The notes below the pieces were generated by a model. That model saw nothing but the letters and a program-made list of their open reading frames with translations. It ran no database searches and was not told the DNA's origin. Positions 34,331 to 48,242 of a DNA stretch of 64,000 nt are shown here, piece after piece. The DNA lies in assembly GCF_024763615.1 (NCBI RefSeq), contig NC_077222.1:58590001-58654000 (forward strand). The letters run 5' to 3'. Each line of letters opens with the position of its first letter. Within the stretch, counting starts at the first letter, position 1. Origin of the DNA: Phlebotomus papatasi. Taxonomy: Eukaryota; Arthropoda; Insecta; Diptera; Psychodidae. The position numbers and the translations under genes are program-made.

Positions 34331-36085
34331 GTGTTATTTAATTATTGGTAGTGTTATGCCTTCTTTTTAATTTAGTGAATTTCGTGTTATGGGGTAACGT
34401 AACGGCCCTTACCTATCTTCCATACCGAAACAATTCTATAACCAATTCTGTGGACGTAGCATATACTAGGTAACGAGAGAGCGAGCATTTAGTAAAGCTT
34501 GGGATGCTTTGTTAAAGATAAGTAACTATACGAACTTACACACATGCTTTAGTAGTTCAATGATTCCTCAAGATTTTCGGTAGAATTCCCCAGGCGAAAG
34601 GGTTTGTTTATGCTACTTGACCATGACATTCGTATCTGCATCAGAGTAATGCAGATAATGACAATATTTAACTACACGTCTGTCTCTAAATTACCACAAT
34701 TTTCAATTAATTGATGTGAAGAGTGTTATATGACTCAGATGTTTTCTTAGCGCAATGCCCGTAAGATACTTGAGAAAGTCTCATTGAAGCATCGGAAAGA
34801 ATATGATTCAGTTTTTTTTTTATATATATTTTGAGCTGACAAGCATCTGATCATCTGTTGAGTTTAGAGCAAAAAAAATCTCATCAATTCAATTAAATGG
34901 GAAGATTGTATTGCATGGCGCCAAACAGGTATGACTGTATGAAGCGCATGAAAAAAAACCTTTTTTCAGCTAAGAAACACACCTTCCACAGTAGATTGCG
35001 TGTGGAGTGTGATCGCCGGTGATCGTCTTGAGGAAACCTTCCAGAGATGTCGGTGTTTGATTACTTTTTTAACTTTGTAAAAAAAAACGTTTCTTGGTAA
35101 CTGGAGCAATATGATAATGAACGGGTCGTGTTTTCCAATTGAGCTGTGAAGCGACGCAGATCATATCGATCGCGGAAGGAAGATTGCAATTATCTGTTTC
35201 ATCGAATTCAAATTTCTTTCTCTATAGTGAAAATTATGCTGAGAATGTCTCTTCCACTTACGATTTCCTCATCGATAAGATGCAACTTTTTGATAAAACG
35301 TTACAATATTTTCCTAGTTCTCTTTGCAAACCTCAATTTAATTTATTTTAATGGTTCCTCCCTGGTGCAATGGCATTAATTCCACTGGCAGTGGAAATGC
35401 ATCAAGAATGCATAAATAATCAGCAAAGGGAAATATTGCTCCATTCATAAATTACATTAGAAAATCCTTACCTCCACCATCGACATTTGACCAAAGTTGA
35501 CTCCGGAGATTATGCAAGATTACATACAAAGACAGTAATTGAAAATGTGGAAAATGTAGTGCTAATCGAGTACATTTGCTAGTCCCGACGCACTTTCAAA
35601 ACGGAATCACTATGGAGAATACCTTGAACTCATTCGATGGCGCATATCCACTTAGATCTTGGTGCATATGACAAAGCACCGGGTTATTGATCGCTGCGTG
35701 GGATATTGCACAAGTGACAGGAAATTTTCTTGTAAGCAATGAATAAACTTGAGATGATCGGAGTAAGAAAATAAACTTGCCATACGACTGAATGCGATAA
35801 ATGAATAAATTACGCGATATGAAACATTCTTTTTCACAGTTTATCAACCATATATTCTCATAAAAAAAACATATTGTTCAATTAGATCTACGACAGATTG
35901 TGCCTACTAAGAAACAGTATCTTAAGAAACTATCTTAAAAAAAATACATATAAAAACAAACAGCTGAAAATTGCGTGAATTTGAAAAACATCTGCAATTT
36001 GGAGACAAATTGAAATGGAAATTGCGATGACTGCAAGAGACATTCTCCAGACGATACGTCGACATTGCGGCATATCTCACTGCAT

Positions 36086-39000
36086 TCAATCACGAAGGAA
36101 CTGTTCTACGGGCACATGCTTAAGTAGTTGATTAGCTATGCGCATGAATTCAATCGAGAGCTTTTTCTGCAATTGTGGCTGCATTGCCTTCACCACTTCA
36201 TGTCCATTCTCTCTTAGGAATAAGTTTGTTGCCTCAGCTGTGAATAAATTTGGGATCAGGTTGAGAGGGTGTAGGGAAGATTGGAGCTTTTAGAGGATAC
36301 TTACTCAATATTCTGTTGTTCTGGAAGACTTTGGATACACTCAATCGCACCTTCTTGATGGTAAGTTCTAGAGCTAGCGTTTCTACGTGGATAAAGGTAC
36401 CTTCAGTACGTGGATCGGTAGACACGGTTCCACGAACATCAGCAACAACGCCATCTAGGAAAATAGAAAAATCGAGCATAAGAAATCAAAGTTTTTCATA
36501 AGGATTTAGATTCCGGGTTTGGTGGGGCAATTTCACGTATCTGAAATTTTATTCAAGCATTATTTTCTGAATGAACATTAACAGTATTCAAACCAAATGA
36601 GTCCGTTTAGTTCCTCTCCTGTATTTTTAAAAATATCTCAGATATTTATTTATTATTCGAAAAATGTGTATTTTCAAAAGTATTGCACGTATTGCATGTG
36701 TAAAATTACCCCATCCACTCCTATATAAACCGAGTTAAAATTGCTTAGTCTAATTCTGTCCTATAGACACGAATATTTTGAAAAGAAAGATAAAGTAAAA
36801 TCCTAAAGCAATTTCTGACTTATATTAAAAATCTTGATTGAAATATAGAAATAAAAGATGAAGAAAAATGCAGATAGATTGTTAAATGATTTTTTACCGA
36901 AAGAAAACATAGAAATGTTTTAAAATTATTTTTGTAAAGCTTTTGAGTTTAATTTAAAGTTTATAATTAAAAAATTAAGGAAAATCTGTTTTTATTAGAA
37001 TTTGTAGAAGCGATCTTTTTTTTAATTCGAAATCCAATTTTATTACACACTTTTGCCTGTGACGTTTTCAGACCTGTGATTTTATGGTCAAGGTTTGTCT
37101 TCTCTAAATTTATTGTCAGATGAAAATTTTGTAGAAAGTTCACTACTAAATGGTATAAAATATATTGAAAAAAGCATTCTCATAGTATATATAAAAAAAT
37201 CTGTGTTTATCTGTGATTTAGAAGTTACAGATATTAGCTTTTAGTTTAATGAAGTCTTGAAATCTAATATTTGGCTTCAAGATTTAACGTTTATAAAATA
37301 AGCAACATTTTCTCAAAAATTTAGAGAAAATATATCTTTAGAAAATATATCTTAGGTTTAACGAGGTTTAAGCTTCAATCTGAACAGTTCTAACATAGGT
37401 ATCAATTCATAGGTTTAAGCTCGCACCTAAAGATATTCAATCTATAAGCAGCAACCAGAACATTTGACTTTTAAATAGCTCTAAGGACTAATTATAATAT
37501 TCTGGCGCAAAATTTCTTAAATAACCTTGATGAAAATTTTTAAAATGAAACCAAATGACTTAACCTTGAGTCTGAAGAAGACTTATCTCAGAATTCGAAA
37601 TAGAGTTCTGCAGGGCAAATAATATGAATTCTAAAAAGAAGTTGCCTTGTGATTACCTACGGCGTTTACAGAGCATCCATAAATATATGTATTTCTAGCC
37701 TAGTCTTTTGACATATGTAGCTCTAAGAACTTTATCTGTTCTTTTATCATTCTTATGCCCTGTTTAGCTATATAAAATTTATGTACAATTATTCTTGGAG
37801 GAAAGTTTAACTGGCTTCCCCTATTATTTACTTATAGTTAATATTGATTTTCTTTTTAAAAAAAATTGGGAAAATTGTCGGGTATAATTGATGGAATAAA
37901 ATCTATAATAATGAGAAAAATTGACCTTTACAAGAAATTCGAAATATTCGGATAAATAAACTAATCATTTTCGCAGAATCAATACCATAGGAACGTTCTC
38001 CGGATGCAATTTAGAATAAAGTACAATTAGGTGAGATTTCATTAATATTCCCACATTTTTATATTCTTAAAAAAAAGTATATATGCAATAGTTCTCTAAT
38101 CTCTTATATAAGTAATAGAAGTACTTCTAAGAAAACGTGTGTGCTATTATAAAGTTTAAATTTCTTGATAAGCATGTGCAAATATTCATATTTTAGTTAA
38201 ATTCGAAGGTAAAAGAACATTTATTACTAATATGAATTTTTGTATAGGGGAAGGTGGAGCTATATTGAACTGAGTCTACATTGTAAACGCTATTTTTTCC
38301 CGTATTACGTAATGTAGACAAAACAATTAGGGATATAAATTTAATTATGGTTAGGCTCAACTTCCTTTAGAAATATACCAAAAATGGCGTTTTCAATGTT
38401 GCCCCCGATTCAATGTAGCCCCACCTCCCTGTACATTGAACTTGACTAGCTCTCTTTTCCAAAAGTATTCGGAACGTTTTTTAAACCTTAAAGGGTCGGT
38501 TATTTATCAAATCAAAATCTGATAACGCAAACTATAGAAATATTAATTCAAATAAATAAAAAAAATACATTTTGTATTATTGATTGTTATACATTGAAAA
38601 ATCAAAATTTATATAAAAATTTGTAATGATCTTGACCTCTGTTTCAATTCCAAATTTGAATGAAACAAATTAAAAAAGATACAAGAAAATCTTAATGTTA
38701 ATCAACTTTTATTAATGATTTAACACGATTGAAATGAACTTGCAAATTAATCGACATTCAGATACAAGATAAATGTACTTAATATGATAATTTAAATATT
38801 AAATTGATTTTGCGCATTAATTAAATCCATTTATGAACCACATAAGCTTATTCACAAACCGATCTAATCTCAATATAATTATGTATTCGCGTATTTGGTG
38901 GCATTTTTACACACGTTTAATAACTGTGCGACTCAGAAGTCTATTGTGAGATGCAAAGTTCATTTGATGGCCTTAGATGTAGCTTTATGGCGTGAATAAA

Positions 39001-42000
39001 ATTCAAAATAAATCAAATTGATATTCTATGGTGTTGATTTATGTGAGAAAAGAAATTATCATGTTAGAAAGGAATAGAAAACTTTCTTTGGACTCTTACC
39101 GAAAGCCCCAGCAAAGTCACCACTTCCACTGGCAGGAATAATGATGAGCACCCCGGAACTGAAGTATTTCGCCTTGATGACTAATTTGGGCATCGCAATT
39201 CTTGCCTCGAATGGCTTATTGTTCTCGCTCAACCTGCGAAGAATTGCCAATTTTTCAAGATAAAAGAATTCTTGTCATATGATGAACAATTGCAAATTAC
39301 TTGATGGATTTAACGGTGAAATTGCTTGCGCCGAAAACTTCCATGTTTTTGAGGTTGACTCGGTAACCCTGTGGTCCTCCGGTTAGTTGGAGCGCCAAAT
39401 TGTCCATGACGAAGGGCTCCACTGATGGCATCTGCAATTAGCAATTGTGGGTGGAGAAATATTTTTTTCTTAGAAATTTTTCTATATAGGATTTTCACAG
39501 ATTAATGTATGTTAATTCCATAGCGCGTATTTTTTGCTTAGTACACGTCATATGAATAATGTTCTGTATTATTATAGTTTTATAGTTGATCGACAATAGT
39601 CATGAGAAACGTGCTTTTCACTTCATATCTTAAAATGTTTTCAAATCTTAGATGTTCTATAGAGATTCACGTGGAAATCAAACTTAATTAATAGCTCTGA
39701 ATCACTATTATAATGTTGATCTTGCGGAACTCGATGATGAAATTCAATAGCCATTCATATAACCCAGAATAATTATTTTTTAACACACATTGACGCATTG
39801 TCAGAACACCTTATTATCTAATCAGTATCTTTCGGGTTTAAAGAGCACTTTCAATGCCACTAAATGAGAAAATTGATCAGTTAGCCTCGAAGAAAACGCT
39901 TTACAAGCAATTAGAGTTCTTATTTCTTAAAATATATATATTTTGGATAAAGAGTCGTATAATTGCGTAATTGATGTTTTTCAATTTTTTAGCACGACCT
40001 TTTCTTTAAGAGATTATTTACTAATCGACTTAATATGAATTTAATTTCTTAAGCATTTTCTCTGCGGGTATTTACAATTCAACTGCATAGGACTGTTTAC
40101 ACCGGTTTTCCCAGGAGGAAATTTATAGTAAAATAATACTTTAATAATGTGAATCAAGTGATAGATTGCTAAAGGCGATTTATTTCATCATAAAATAATC
40201 AATTCTAAGAAGATTTTTCAATAAACATGATATAACATCTCTGAAAGAACCTCTTTAGCAAAGCTATTTTATTCAACTTCTTTTTATAAACATAGTTATT
40301 ACTACCATTAAAGAAGAGAGAATTATCCCTGAATCATTTTTCACGTATGAACAATTAAGATAAAAGTCGGTGTTTTCTTAGCAAGTTTCTTTTTATGATT
40401 TTCTTTAATAAGGTGCTCTTAATTTCGAATATGTTTGCCTTAAAAATCTCTGAAGCAGCGAACGTTTCTTTTTGGAAAATATATTTTCCATAGAAAAATA
40501 ATTGTCCATGAAATATATTTACAGTTTTTATGATCTATAGTCTATTGACTCAGAATTGTAAAATTTTAGCATCTGTTAGGACATTAAAAAATCGCAACTT
40601 CAACCAAGAACATCTTTTTCAAGTTTTGCATTCAAGAAAGCCTCGATGTGAAGGTCTGTGGGTTCTTTTTATGTCAATTTGCAAAGAAGACAATATTCAC
40701 TTTCAATTTTTAATGTCTTGCACATCAATTAACTAACCCGTAAGTATTTTTTCGCAAAAGATTACAATGCATTTTCTGCAGGGAAACCTTGAAATCTTCA
40801 TTATTCACTATAATAACTTCTTATGGAAACATGTTAGATGGTTCTTCTTTATTGCAAAAGAAGAAGATTGAAAATTGTGCAAAGAAACAATGAACTTTGA
40901 GCAAATAAATATTTTAGCATTGTCTCACAATTCACCTGACCATTTGGGTAACATTAGCGGCCGGTCACCCACGTTTCAGGTGAACTCAAAGGAGTGCTCT
41001 TAAAAGAGATCATTTTGTCTGTTGCATGGGTTGAATACTAAACAGTGAAATACTGTGACGATTCATGTGTAAAATAGATGAATTTAACATTGACACAGAA
41101 ATATTTTTTTGAAAACTGCCGGAGATGTTTTGATGATCGTGTGTCAGAGATTTCTGGTTGGCCGGTTTAACCCATTAAGACCCACGGTATGATATAACAC
41201 AAAATTATTACTTTTTATCAGTTTTTTTACAACCTATTTCCAGACAATTTCGTGGCATTGTCATTTATTCATTATATAATTCTATAGATAAATAAAAGTC
41301 AAAATTTTCACACAAATCTACTTTAATTTTTTTTTATTATTTAATTAATTATTATCGTTTTTAATTTTGATTTTAGAATATTTCATCTAATTCTGACAAT
41401 GTTTGTGAACATCAATTAAATATTTTCGATTTAAATTCGATTCGAATTGTTTATAATGATTTAAGTTTTACAACAAACTTTCCACTAAACAATAAATTGT
41501 CTATTTTATTGCAGTTAGAATGAGAAGCTAGGGAAGATAAGTCCGTATTTTATCCCTATGTTTGCTTAAAAGGTTACACTGGTCTTGCAATTAAAAAAAA
41601 ACATTTTTTGAGAGTAGTCTAATATGTTTAGAATATTTTGTCAAAGTTTCAAATCATTTGGAATAAAACTATCTAAAAGATAGAGCCTTTTTTAGAGATT
41701 TCTATCGCTATGCTTGACCAGTGGAAAGCATATACTTTAATCAGTGGACAAAATTTCTCGAAAACTAGTTCACCGAGTTACACTAAATTTTTCACATTTG
41801 CTTTTATAGAGAAGCGGGTTCAATACTTGAACGAAGTTTCTTTTTTTAGTTCTTGATCATAACTTCCTTTATGAGATAGAAAATTTTATTTTTTTCAAAA
41901 AGCCTTAGTTCAAGTATGAGTTTAACCCACCCTCTAAAAGGAAATATTTGTTTTCTTGGCTTTAGATGAACCTTATGAATAATCGTTTCCACCAAAACAT

Positions 42001-44216
42001 AGTCAATAAATCAATTTTCTAAGGCTGAATTGTTAAAATTTTTAAATGCCAATTTTAGACAACATTATTCAAATGTTGTACTTTAAAATGATTTTAAGGG
42101 ATTACGCAGGTCACGAACACTAAAAAACCGTAGATTCATAAAAAAAATATATATCAAAAAAAATTATTAGATTTAAACTCTTAAAAATACAAAAGTACAA
42201 CATTTTCTGAAATTTTAATTTAAAAAAATTAAAAATTCAGCTGCTAGGACTGGTTTTTAGGAGACCATATTTTGGAAAAATCTACCTACTTAGCGATTGT
42301 CATCACGACTCACGATTACTCAGAATGAATTCAATAGCACGAAAAAACTTAGAAAAAAATATACTCCTTTTAAGTATCCCCTTAACTCCTTAAGAACTCA
42401 GATTAATTTGTCTTTAATTATATAATATTGAAAAAAGGAATATATACTTCATTTTAGTCTTTGAAATCTAACCCATGAACATGATAATATTCAAATATTA
42501 TTTTTTGATTGTTTTATACTTTATTTCTTTTCAATCTCTTATTTTTAGGATATATCCAAACAAAGTTTTGGGCTTAAAATCTTCTGCTCGTAAAATCCTG
42601 ATATGGCAAATAAAGAAAGTAAAAATTACAGGATTACATTACTGATGAAAGTTTTGAACTAACACCAAAGACTGGAGGAAAAATTATTTTTCCTTAGATA
42701 TCTTTTGTTTGAACACTGATCGGTATTTTGCTAACTTTTATCTATCAATCTATCCAGCTGATGACTCAGCCTTAAAGAGTTAAGGAAATTATCGGCGTGA
42801 TGTAAGTGTGGCTTGGAAGATTTTTCATGGATGACTTTTGGGTCTGGATTGCGTAAAAGAAAATGCTTCTCACCCACTCACCTTGAACGTGTGAATATGA
42901 CATTGACTTTTGAATTTTATGATATACAACCTGAGCCCAAGATTTTGATGTAATAATGCATATTGGGTTCAGCTGGATAACTTTCTTGCACGAAATCATC
43001 CTTACGCAATTACGAGATTCAACACTTGCATCCATCAGTATGATTCATCTGAACCCATGGTCAACAGATATTAATGAAATTCATTATTTTTTAAACTCAA
43101 CTGGGTGACCTGTCGACTTTAAGAAAATCCCGCTTTACCTCTTGTCTACAAGATTGACCTATTGGGCTTGATTACCTGAGTATAGCAAGGTGCAAAATTA
43201 TATCTGAGATCAAGAACAATTGAAAATTGCTCAATAGCTCTTAAAAGCGTAATTACAGAGCGTGTGCAATTGAAAGTCAATAGAGTCAATCAGTCTTTTC
43301 TCCTCTCTTCATCCGTGTCTAAGCATATTTCTTCTCTAAATGCCCACCTAATGAACTGAACGTAATGTCATCAAATACCATAGTGGATTGAAAGTTACTT
43401 AATTTTTTCGTGCCTATTTTGTCAATAATGAATGTGTCTTCAGTTTGTCACTGTGTCCCACCCAAAGTGATGTCTCGTTTTTTTTTTCTTCTTCTTCTGT
43501 TGTGGAAAGAAAAGAGCTGTGGCTGAAATCTTTGCACAACTCCTTTTGTCGAAATTACCTCAATTTCTGGTATGCCGGTTGCCAAATAGGGCCGCAAATG
43601 GTGAAGTGCATCTCGGAGGCAGTCCAGCAATTTGGGATCAGAGCGGCTACATTGTTTGATGTAAGGTGCTGAAAAGGCAAGCAGATGAGAGTGTAAAGTA
43701 AATGCAAGAATCATTTGCCAGCAAAAGCAAAAGTGACATGGAAAGTGATGAATATGAAATTAAAAGTGTGCGATTTAAAAGAGGATCAACGACCCTTTTT
43801 GAGCCAATTTATTTTTGAGTGGGTTTTATGGAGAAAAGAAAGGTGAGAAAACCAACAAAATAATTGCAGCTGAATTGCTGCAATTGTAAATTATTAAATT
43901 GGTGATGCTGATTGCATAATAAATGTGTCAATTGGACACTTGGTAGCAAGTTTCATTGCCTGATGAACACTCTATGGACTCTTGAATAAGATTTAATGAA
44001 TTTGAAATTGAGAATTTTTGCCATCATCACAAAAACTGAAAAGCACTCTGCACAGAAATCCATTTGTTTCATCAGACTATGTTATTGCTTTTCAAATATT
44101 TTTTTTTATATGCTTTATTTATTCTGAATTGTTTTTCTCAATGATTTCTTACGATTCTCTGCTGTCTGGGCAAAAGCTGCCAAGATGAAGATCATCACTG
44201 GAATGAGCCTCAACAT
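36086..44216 (-). CDS. takeout/JHBP-family secreted protein, gene F
   Basis: Six coding exons: 44153-44216, 43559-43668, 39301-39431, 39100-39233, 36305-36454 and 36086-36237; phases 1, 0, 2, 1, 1; 246 aa. The start gives MLRLIPVMIFILAAFAQTA, then Cys28 and Cys38 (QCSRSDPKLLDC). Closest to gene E in layout and length: its exon 3 (MPSVEPFVMDN to FTVKSIK) corresponds to E's exons 3 and 4 joined, and the next exon is 134 nt in both. Core motifs include GGPQGYRVNLKNMEVFGASNF and SSGVLIIIPASGSGDFAGAF. Introns 2 (4.1 kb) and 4 (2.6 kb) hold MITEs. The protein ends EQFLRD, more acidic than its neighbours. I did not find a convincing promoter or poly(A) signal. Confidence 0.94.
36512..36728. mobile_element. 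short MITE (GGTGGGGCAATTTCAC ends)
   Basis: GGTGGGGCAATTTCACGTAT at the left and, inverted, GGATGGGGTAATTTTACACA at the right. In intron 4 of gene F, close to exon 5. A related piece is at 3192-3230. Confidence 0.4.
38245..38433. mobile_element. TAGGGGAAGGTGG MITE
   Basis: 189 bp with ends TAGGGGAAGGTGGAGCTATA and, inverted, TACAGGGAGGTGGGGCTACA. In intron 4 of gene F. Confidence 0.65.
39432..43558 (-). other. intron 2 of gene F, 4.1 kb
   Basis: AT-rich; no exon supported. Between about 41168 and 42784 the ends TTAACCCATTAAGAC and, inverted, TTAACTCTTTAAGGC suggest an old TTAA-type element. Inside it, 41990-42245 is an imperfect inverted repeat around AAAATGTTGTACTTT. Confidence 0.4.
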
Positions 44217-45984
44217 TTTTCAAAGACTTTCAATGCTTGCTTTGGACTTAAAAATGTGAATTTGCTGAGAAAATATTATCACAGTATAATGAAGTAATAA
44301 TTATTTATGATGCGCACTATACGACTTCCCACAAGGCTTTTCTCTAGACTTCCTATCAACCAAAAGCAAAATTTTTTTTTGGACAGATTAAGGATTTTTG
44401 CGCACAGCACTAATTTATCACTCGCGATTTTTTTTCAAAGTGTCGCTAAATGCACTTTTTTATGGAGCCGATCACTTTAGGTGTTCTCTGCTTGGAATCG
44501 TGTCTAGCTCTGATGAGACTTGGTGGAGCAATTGCCAGTCACATCGTATTGTAAGTTTAGAGCCCACTTGGGTATCCCCCACCTGGACTATCCAGCACTT
44601 GGTCGCCCAGTCACACTCCTCGCGCTTCCCTCGAGGCAGCAGAAAAAACCAGTAAAATTTGTATAAACTTGACTGTCGAATGCTACCGATTAACTTGCAA
44701 TGGTCACCATATGCGCCAACACTAAAAAACTACAATTAAAGAAAAACCAGGAATGAACGTTGTTTACCTTATGATTGCTCTGATTCTTAACTTAAAACTT
44801 AATAAAATTTATATACAAAAATTCTGAAACAATCACTGGATTACAGGGAAATTTTTAGGAAAGATGGTTCTTTCACAAAACATCCTTTCTGGATTTTACA
44901 ATGTTTAAGCTGAATTTGTAAATTTTACTAATTGATAACATTTTATACCACGAAAATATTGGATACAGATTTTTTTACTTTTCAATTTACGATTAAAAAT
45001 ATAATTTAATTTTTATAGATGAGAGGGGGGATATTTTGCGACATTGTATCGAAGTATTGTACTTCCTAGCAAAAGATATTGATATTTTAGAAATAAAAAA
45101 ATTATTTATAAATAGATTATAAGCAAATATATATAAACCGAATATAAGCTCTTAATACAGGTTTAATTCTTTTCGAAAAGCGAACGTAAAATAAGTGAAT
45201 TAGCTCAAAAAATCCTGCTCTCTCTTATGCAATAAAAAATCGTAACAGACAGCTAAAGGCACATTTAAATTTAACAACTTCCTAATTAATCCACGAGTTA
45301 AGTTCACAAAATGATAATAAATTCAACTATTTTTAAAAATAATATTAGTATCTCTAAGCTATAAAATTGTAAATTACTCTGTATTGAACATTTCAGGGCA
45401 TTAACATCCAAAATGGTTTAAATTAGAAATGTTAAAATTTTAAAAAACGATGTTTATTTCTAATATTAATTGGCATAATTAACACTACATATTAGAATAT
45501 ACTAATTTCTTTTAAGAAATAATCCTCGTTTGACTATAAAAACCATAAGTTCTAAATAATAATTTTAATATTAAAATTCTGTATGAAAAATAAAATGATC
45601 AGTTATTTAAATCGAAAAAAACAAACAGCATAACTTCGTTTCTACGAAATCGTTTAAAACACGAAGATATATTGAGAAAAGTGGTCCCCATGAAGTGGAT
45701 ATTTTGGGGGGTGTAAATATGACAAAAACCACTTATTTTGTTTATTTAAATTTAAATTAAGATTAATAAAATATATCAAAGAAGAACATCAATATTAAAA
45801 AAAGAATGCGACATTTAAGAAGCTATTAACTGATATAAATGTTTTTTATGAATTTCAATTTTTGCTAAAAATTTTAATTCGTTTTTAAATGGTCAACATA
45901 AGTATTTAATTATTCTAAAACTTGTGTAGCATTTTCAAAACTATAAAGACGTACCGCTTACTAAAATTCGAAAAAATGTTTTGT

Positions 45985-46165
45985 AAATTTTATTCATTCA
46001 TTCATTCATTTTCAACCGCTTATCCCTATTCCTCCGCCACTTCTGGAAGATGTTCGGGTTCGATCCCAAGGCGTTCCAAGGCTAGATTCTGAATTTAATT
46101 CAGCCACCTTGTCCTAGGTCTGCCTCGAGGTCGACGCCTTCTCACAATGGCTTGCATAGCTTTTC
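45985..46165 (-). pseudogene. degenerate 3' tail of a non-LTR retrotransposon reverse transcriptase
   Basis: The minus strand from 46160 reads AMQAIVRRRRPRGRPRTRW, then after a stop IQNLALERLGIEPEHLPEV. This resembles the RGRPRTRW...LG C-terminal tail common in non-LTR ORF2 proteins. Two in-frame stops show it is dead. The 3' side ends in (TGAA)n at 45993-46010, like the microsatellite tails of such elements. The 5' part is absent, consistent with 5' truncation. Confidence 0.6.
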
Positions 46166-48242
46166 TGGGGAATCTTTTCCCCATTTTTTATTTATTTTTT
46201 AAATTTGATTTTTCACTGAAAATACACAATCTGTGGTTTCTTTAACGAATATTTCCAACAAAAACTGGTCATTTACTCGACAACTTCATTGCAAATCTAA
46301 TTCTAATGCGACTTTCAAGAAAATGAATTCGACTTTTAAATTGCACGAGGGTTTGTACCAATCTTTTTTTTTGATCCTCCATGTACTCAAATACTATGAT
46401 CCTCGAGGGCGGAAGTGCCAGCCCACATATGTATGGCATTTATCTCATTTCCCTCCTGAGCACATGTATGGCAAAAATTGTTCGCCATCCGCATTGAATG
46501 GGAGATACTTTTACTTTCAAATGGGGAAATCTTTGTGAGGTGCAATGATCGTATCACTTATTACCGGAATATCACTTGAGGAGATCATCAAATAAGAATA
46601 ACGTGAAAAAAAGGTAAATACTGGTGACTTCTTCGCTTTCTCTCTTTTGCTCGCTTCGCACAATTAGTCAAACAATGGGGTAAATATTTTTTGAGTGATT
46701 GCATAAAAAAAGCTGCCATAGGATGGAAAAATTGCCGGTAGAAGCTTCTTTTGTTCAAATCACCAATTAAAATTCTTATTGAGTTCAGGGGCATCTTTTA
46801 CAGCTTTTCGCGTCAATTTCACAGCCGGGGAATTTTGATGCATTAAAAATTGTAGTAAAGTAATTCAAACAATGGGCAGAAAAATAGAAAATGGGCAAAA
46901 AAGCACTTTCCTATATATAGAACCCGTATGCCGGTATCTTCTATTTTGCCAGCAAACCTCTACAGAAATGTCTTGAGTAATTAAATTGCTCAAGTGTTAA
47001 TCAATCAAGGATATGTTTCTACACAGTAAAATAACGTGTTAAAAAGGTATCATTGTAACAATTTCAATATGCACCTCTATAAGTTCAAGTCTGCCACTTC
47101 TTCTTTGGCTTCTCTTTTTTTTTATGTAACATTTGCTCAATTGCAAGCGACCTACAAGTTTTGCTGTCATATCTGCACACTGTCATGTTAAAACAAAAAA
47201 AAGATCACATATGTTTAAGCTTCTGGGGTATAGAGGCGAACAGTATCAGAGAAAACGAGATGAGACAAATATTTTGCAATCTGTGAACATTTTATATGGA
47301 ACTCAAATAAACTGTACAGAGACCAACATCTCAAGGTAAAACTGCCTGATTTCACTTGATTGAGTATAATGCTATTGATTTTGCTTTCAATTTTTATGCA
47401 CTGATCTTACAAGTGCCCTGCTTTTTGTTCTTATCTCACAGACGGTGAACGCCCATCGGGTTCGTCTCTTACTAGTTGAAGTCTTTCGTTTTAAATGCCA
47501 CAGATCCCACACCTAGAGATCAGAAAATTTGCACCAACACACAAAACAATTTTAGGCCTTCCGTGTTGGAATGTGATGTCTGAAAAAAGAGGTCTGCATG
47601 CGAAATATCAAATGAACGCGTGAGTTCTGGCACAAGAAGAAACCTAACGTTTGCAAGATTCTGTTAAAAATTCTTCAGGTCTCTCCTTCTGCCAAAACAA
47701 TCACGCTCAATTAATGCATGTGTTATTTAAGTAACTCCTCCTAAATCAACTGATATAAAAACTTTGCAACTTGTCTCTAAAAAGACATATATAAAAATGA
47801 GATTAAATCTTTATCTGGAAATCGAGAATAAAAGAATAACTTATACACGATTAATTTTTATAGCTATTTAACTAATATTCGTCCATAAAAGAAATATAAA
47901 CACATCTCGTATATCATACATTTTACTAAAGGAATAAATTACAAAAAACAATTTAACAATTTAGAACCACCTTCCATATTTTTATTTTGCAATACGAAAG
48001 AAGCTAAATAAACAGGGAAGAATCTAAGAACTAAAGAATCTAATTAATGTAGTGTCTTTTATATTTTAAACTTGACAAAATTAGTCTATGTTGTATTTTG
48101 TAAATTTTCAAGAGGATGTAATGTTTACTATAATTTGCTATTTGAGCAACAAAAAATATTCATTCGATCAAAGCTAGTGTTTTCTCTTCAAACATGTACA
48201 AATTTTAGCTATTTGTAGTTAGATGTACTATTTTTTGTTGTA

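Larger units (their letters stand above)
32577..36085. other. intergenic region between genes E and F
   Basis: The first 200 bp upstream of E's TATA box are GC-richer and unique. Then come the 32885-33291 MITE and an old AT-rich repeat (about 33.6-34.3 kb). The segment 34.4-35.8 kb is unique, moderate in GC, with only short frames. Confidence 0.5.
36455..39099 (-). other. intron 4 of gene F
   Basis: AT-rich. MITEs at 36512 and 38245; no further gene seen. Confidence 0.5.

Noticed and set aside
46912..46920. TATATATAG as a promoter
   Set aside because: No TCAKTY at the right distance on either strand and no gene nearby that would use it.
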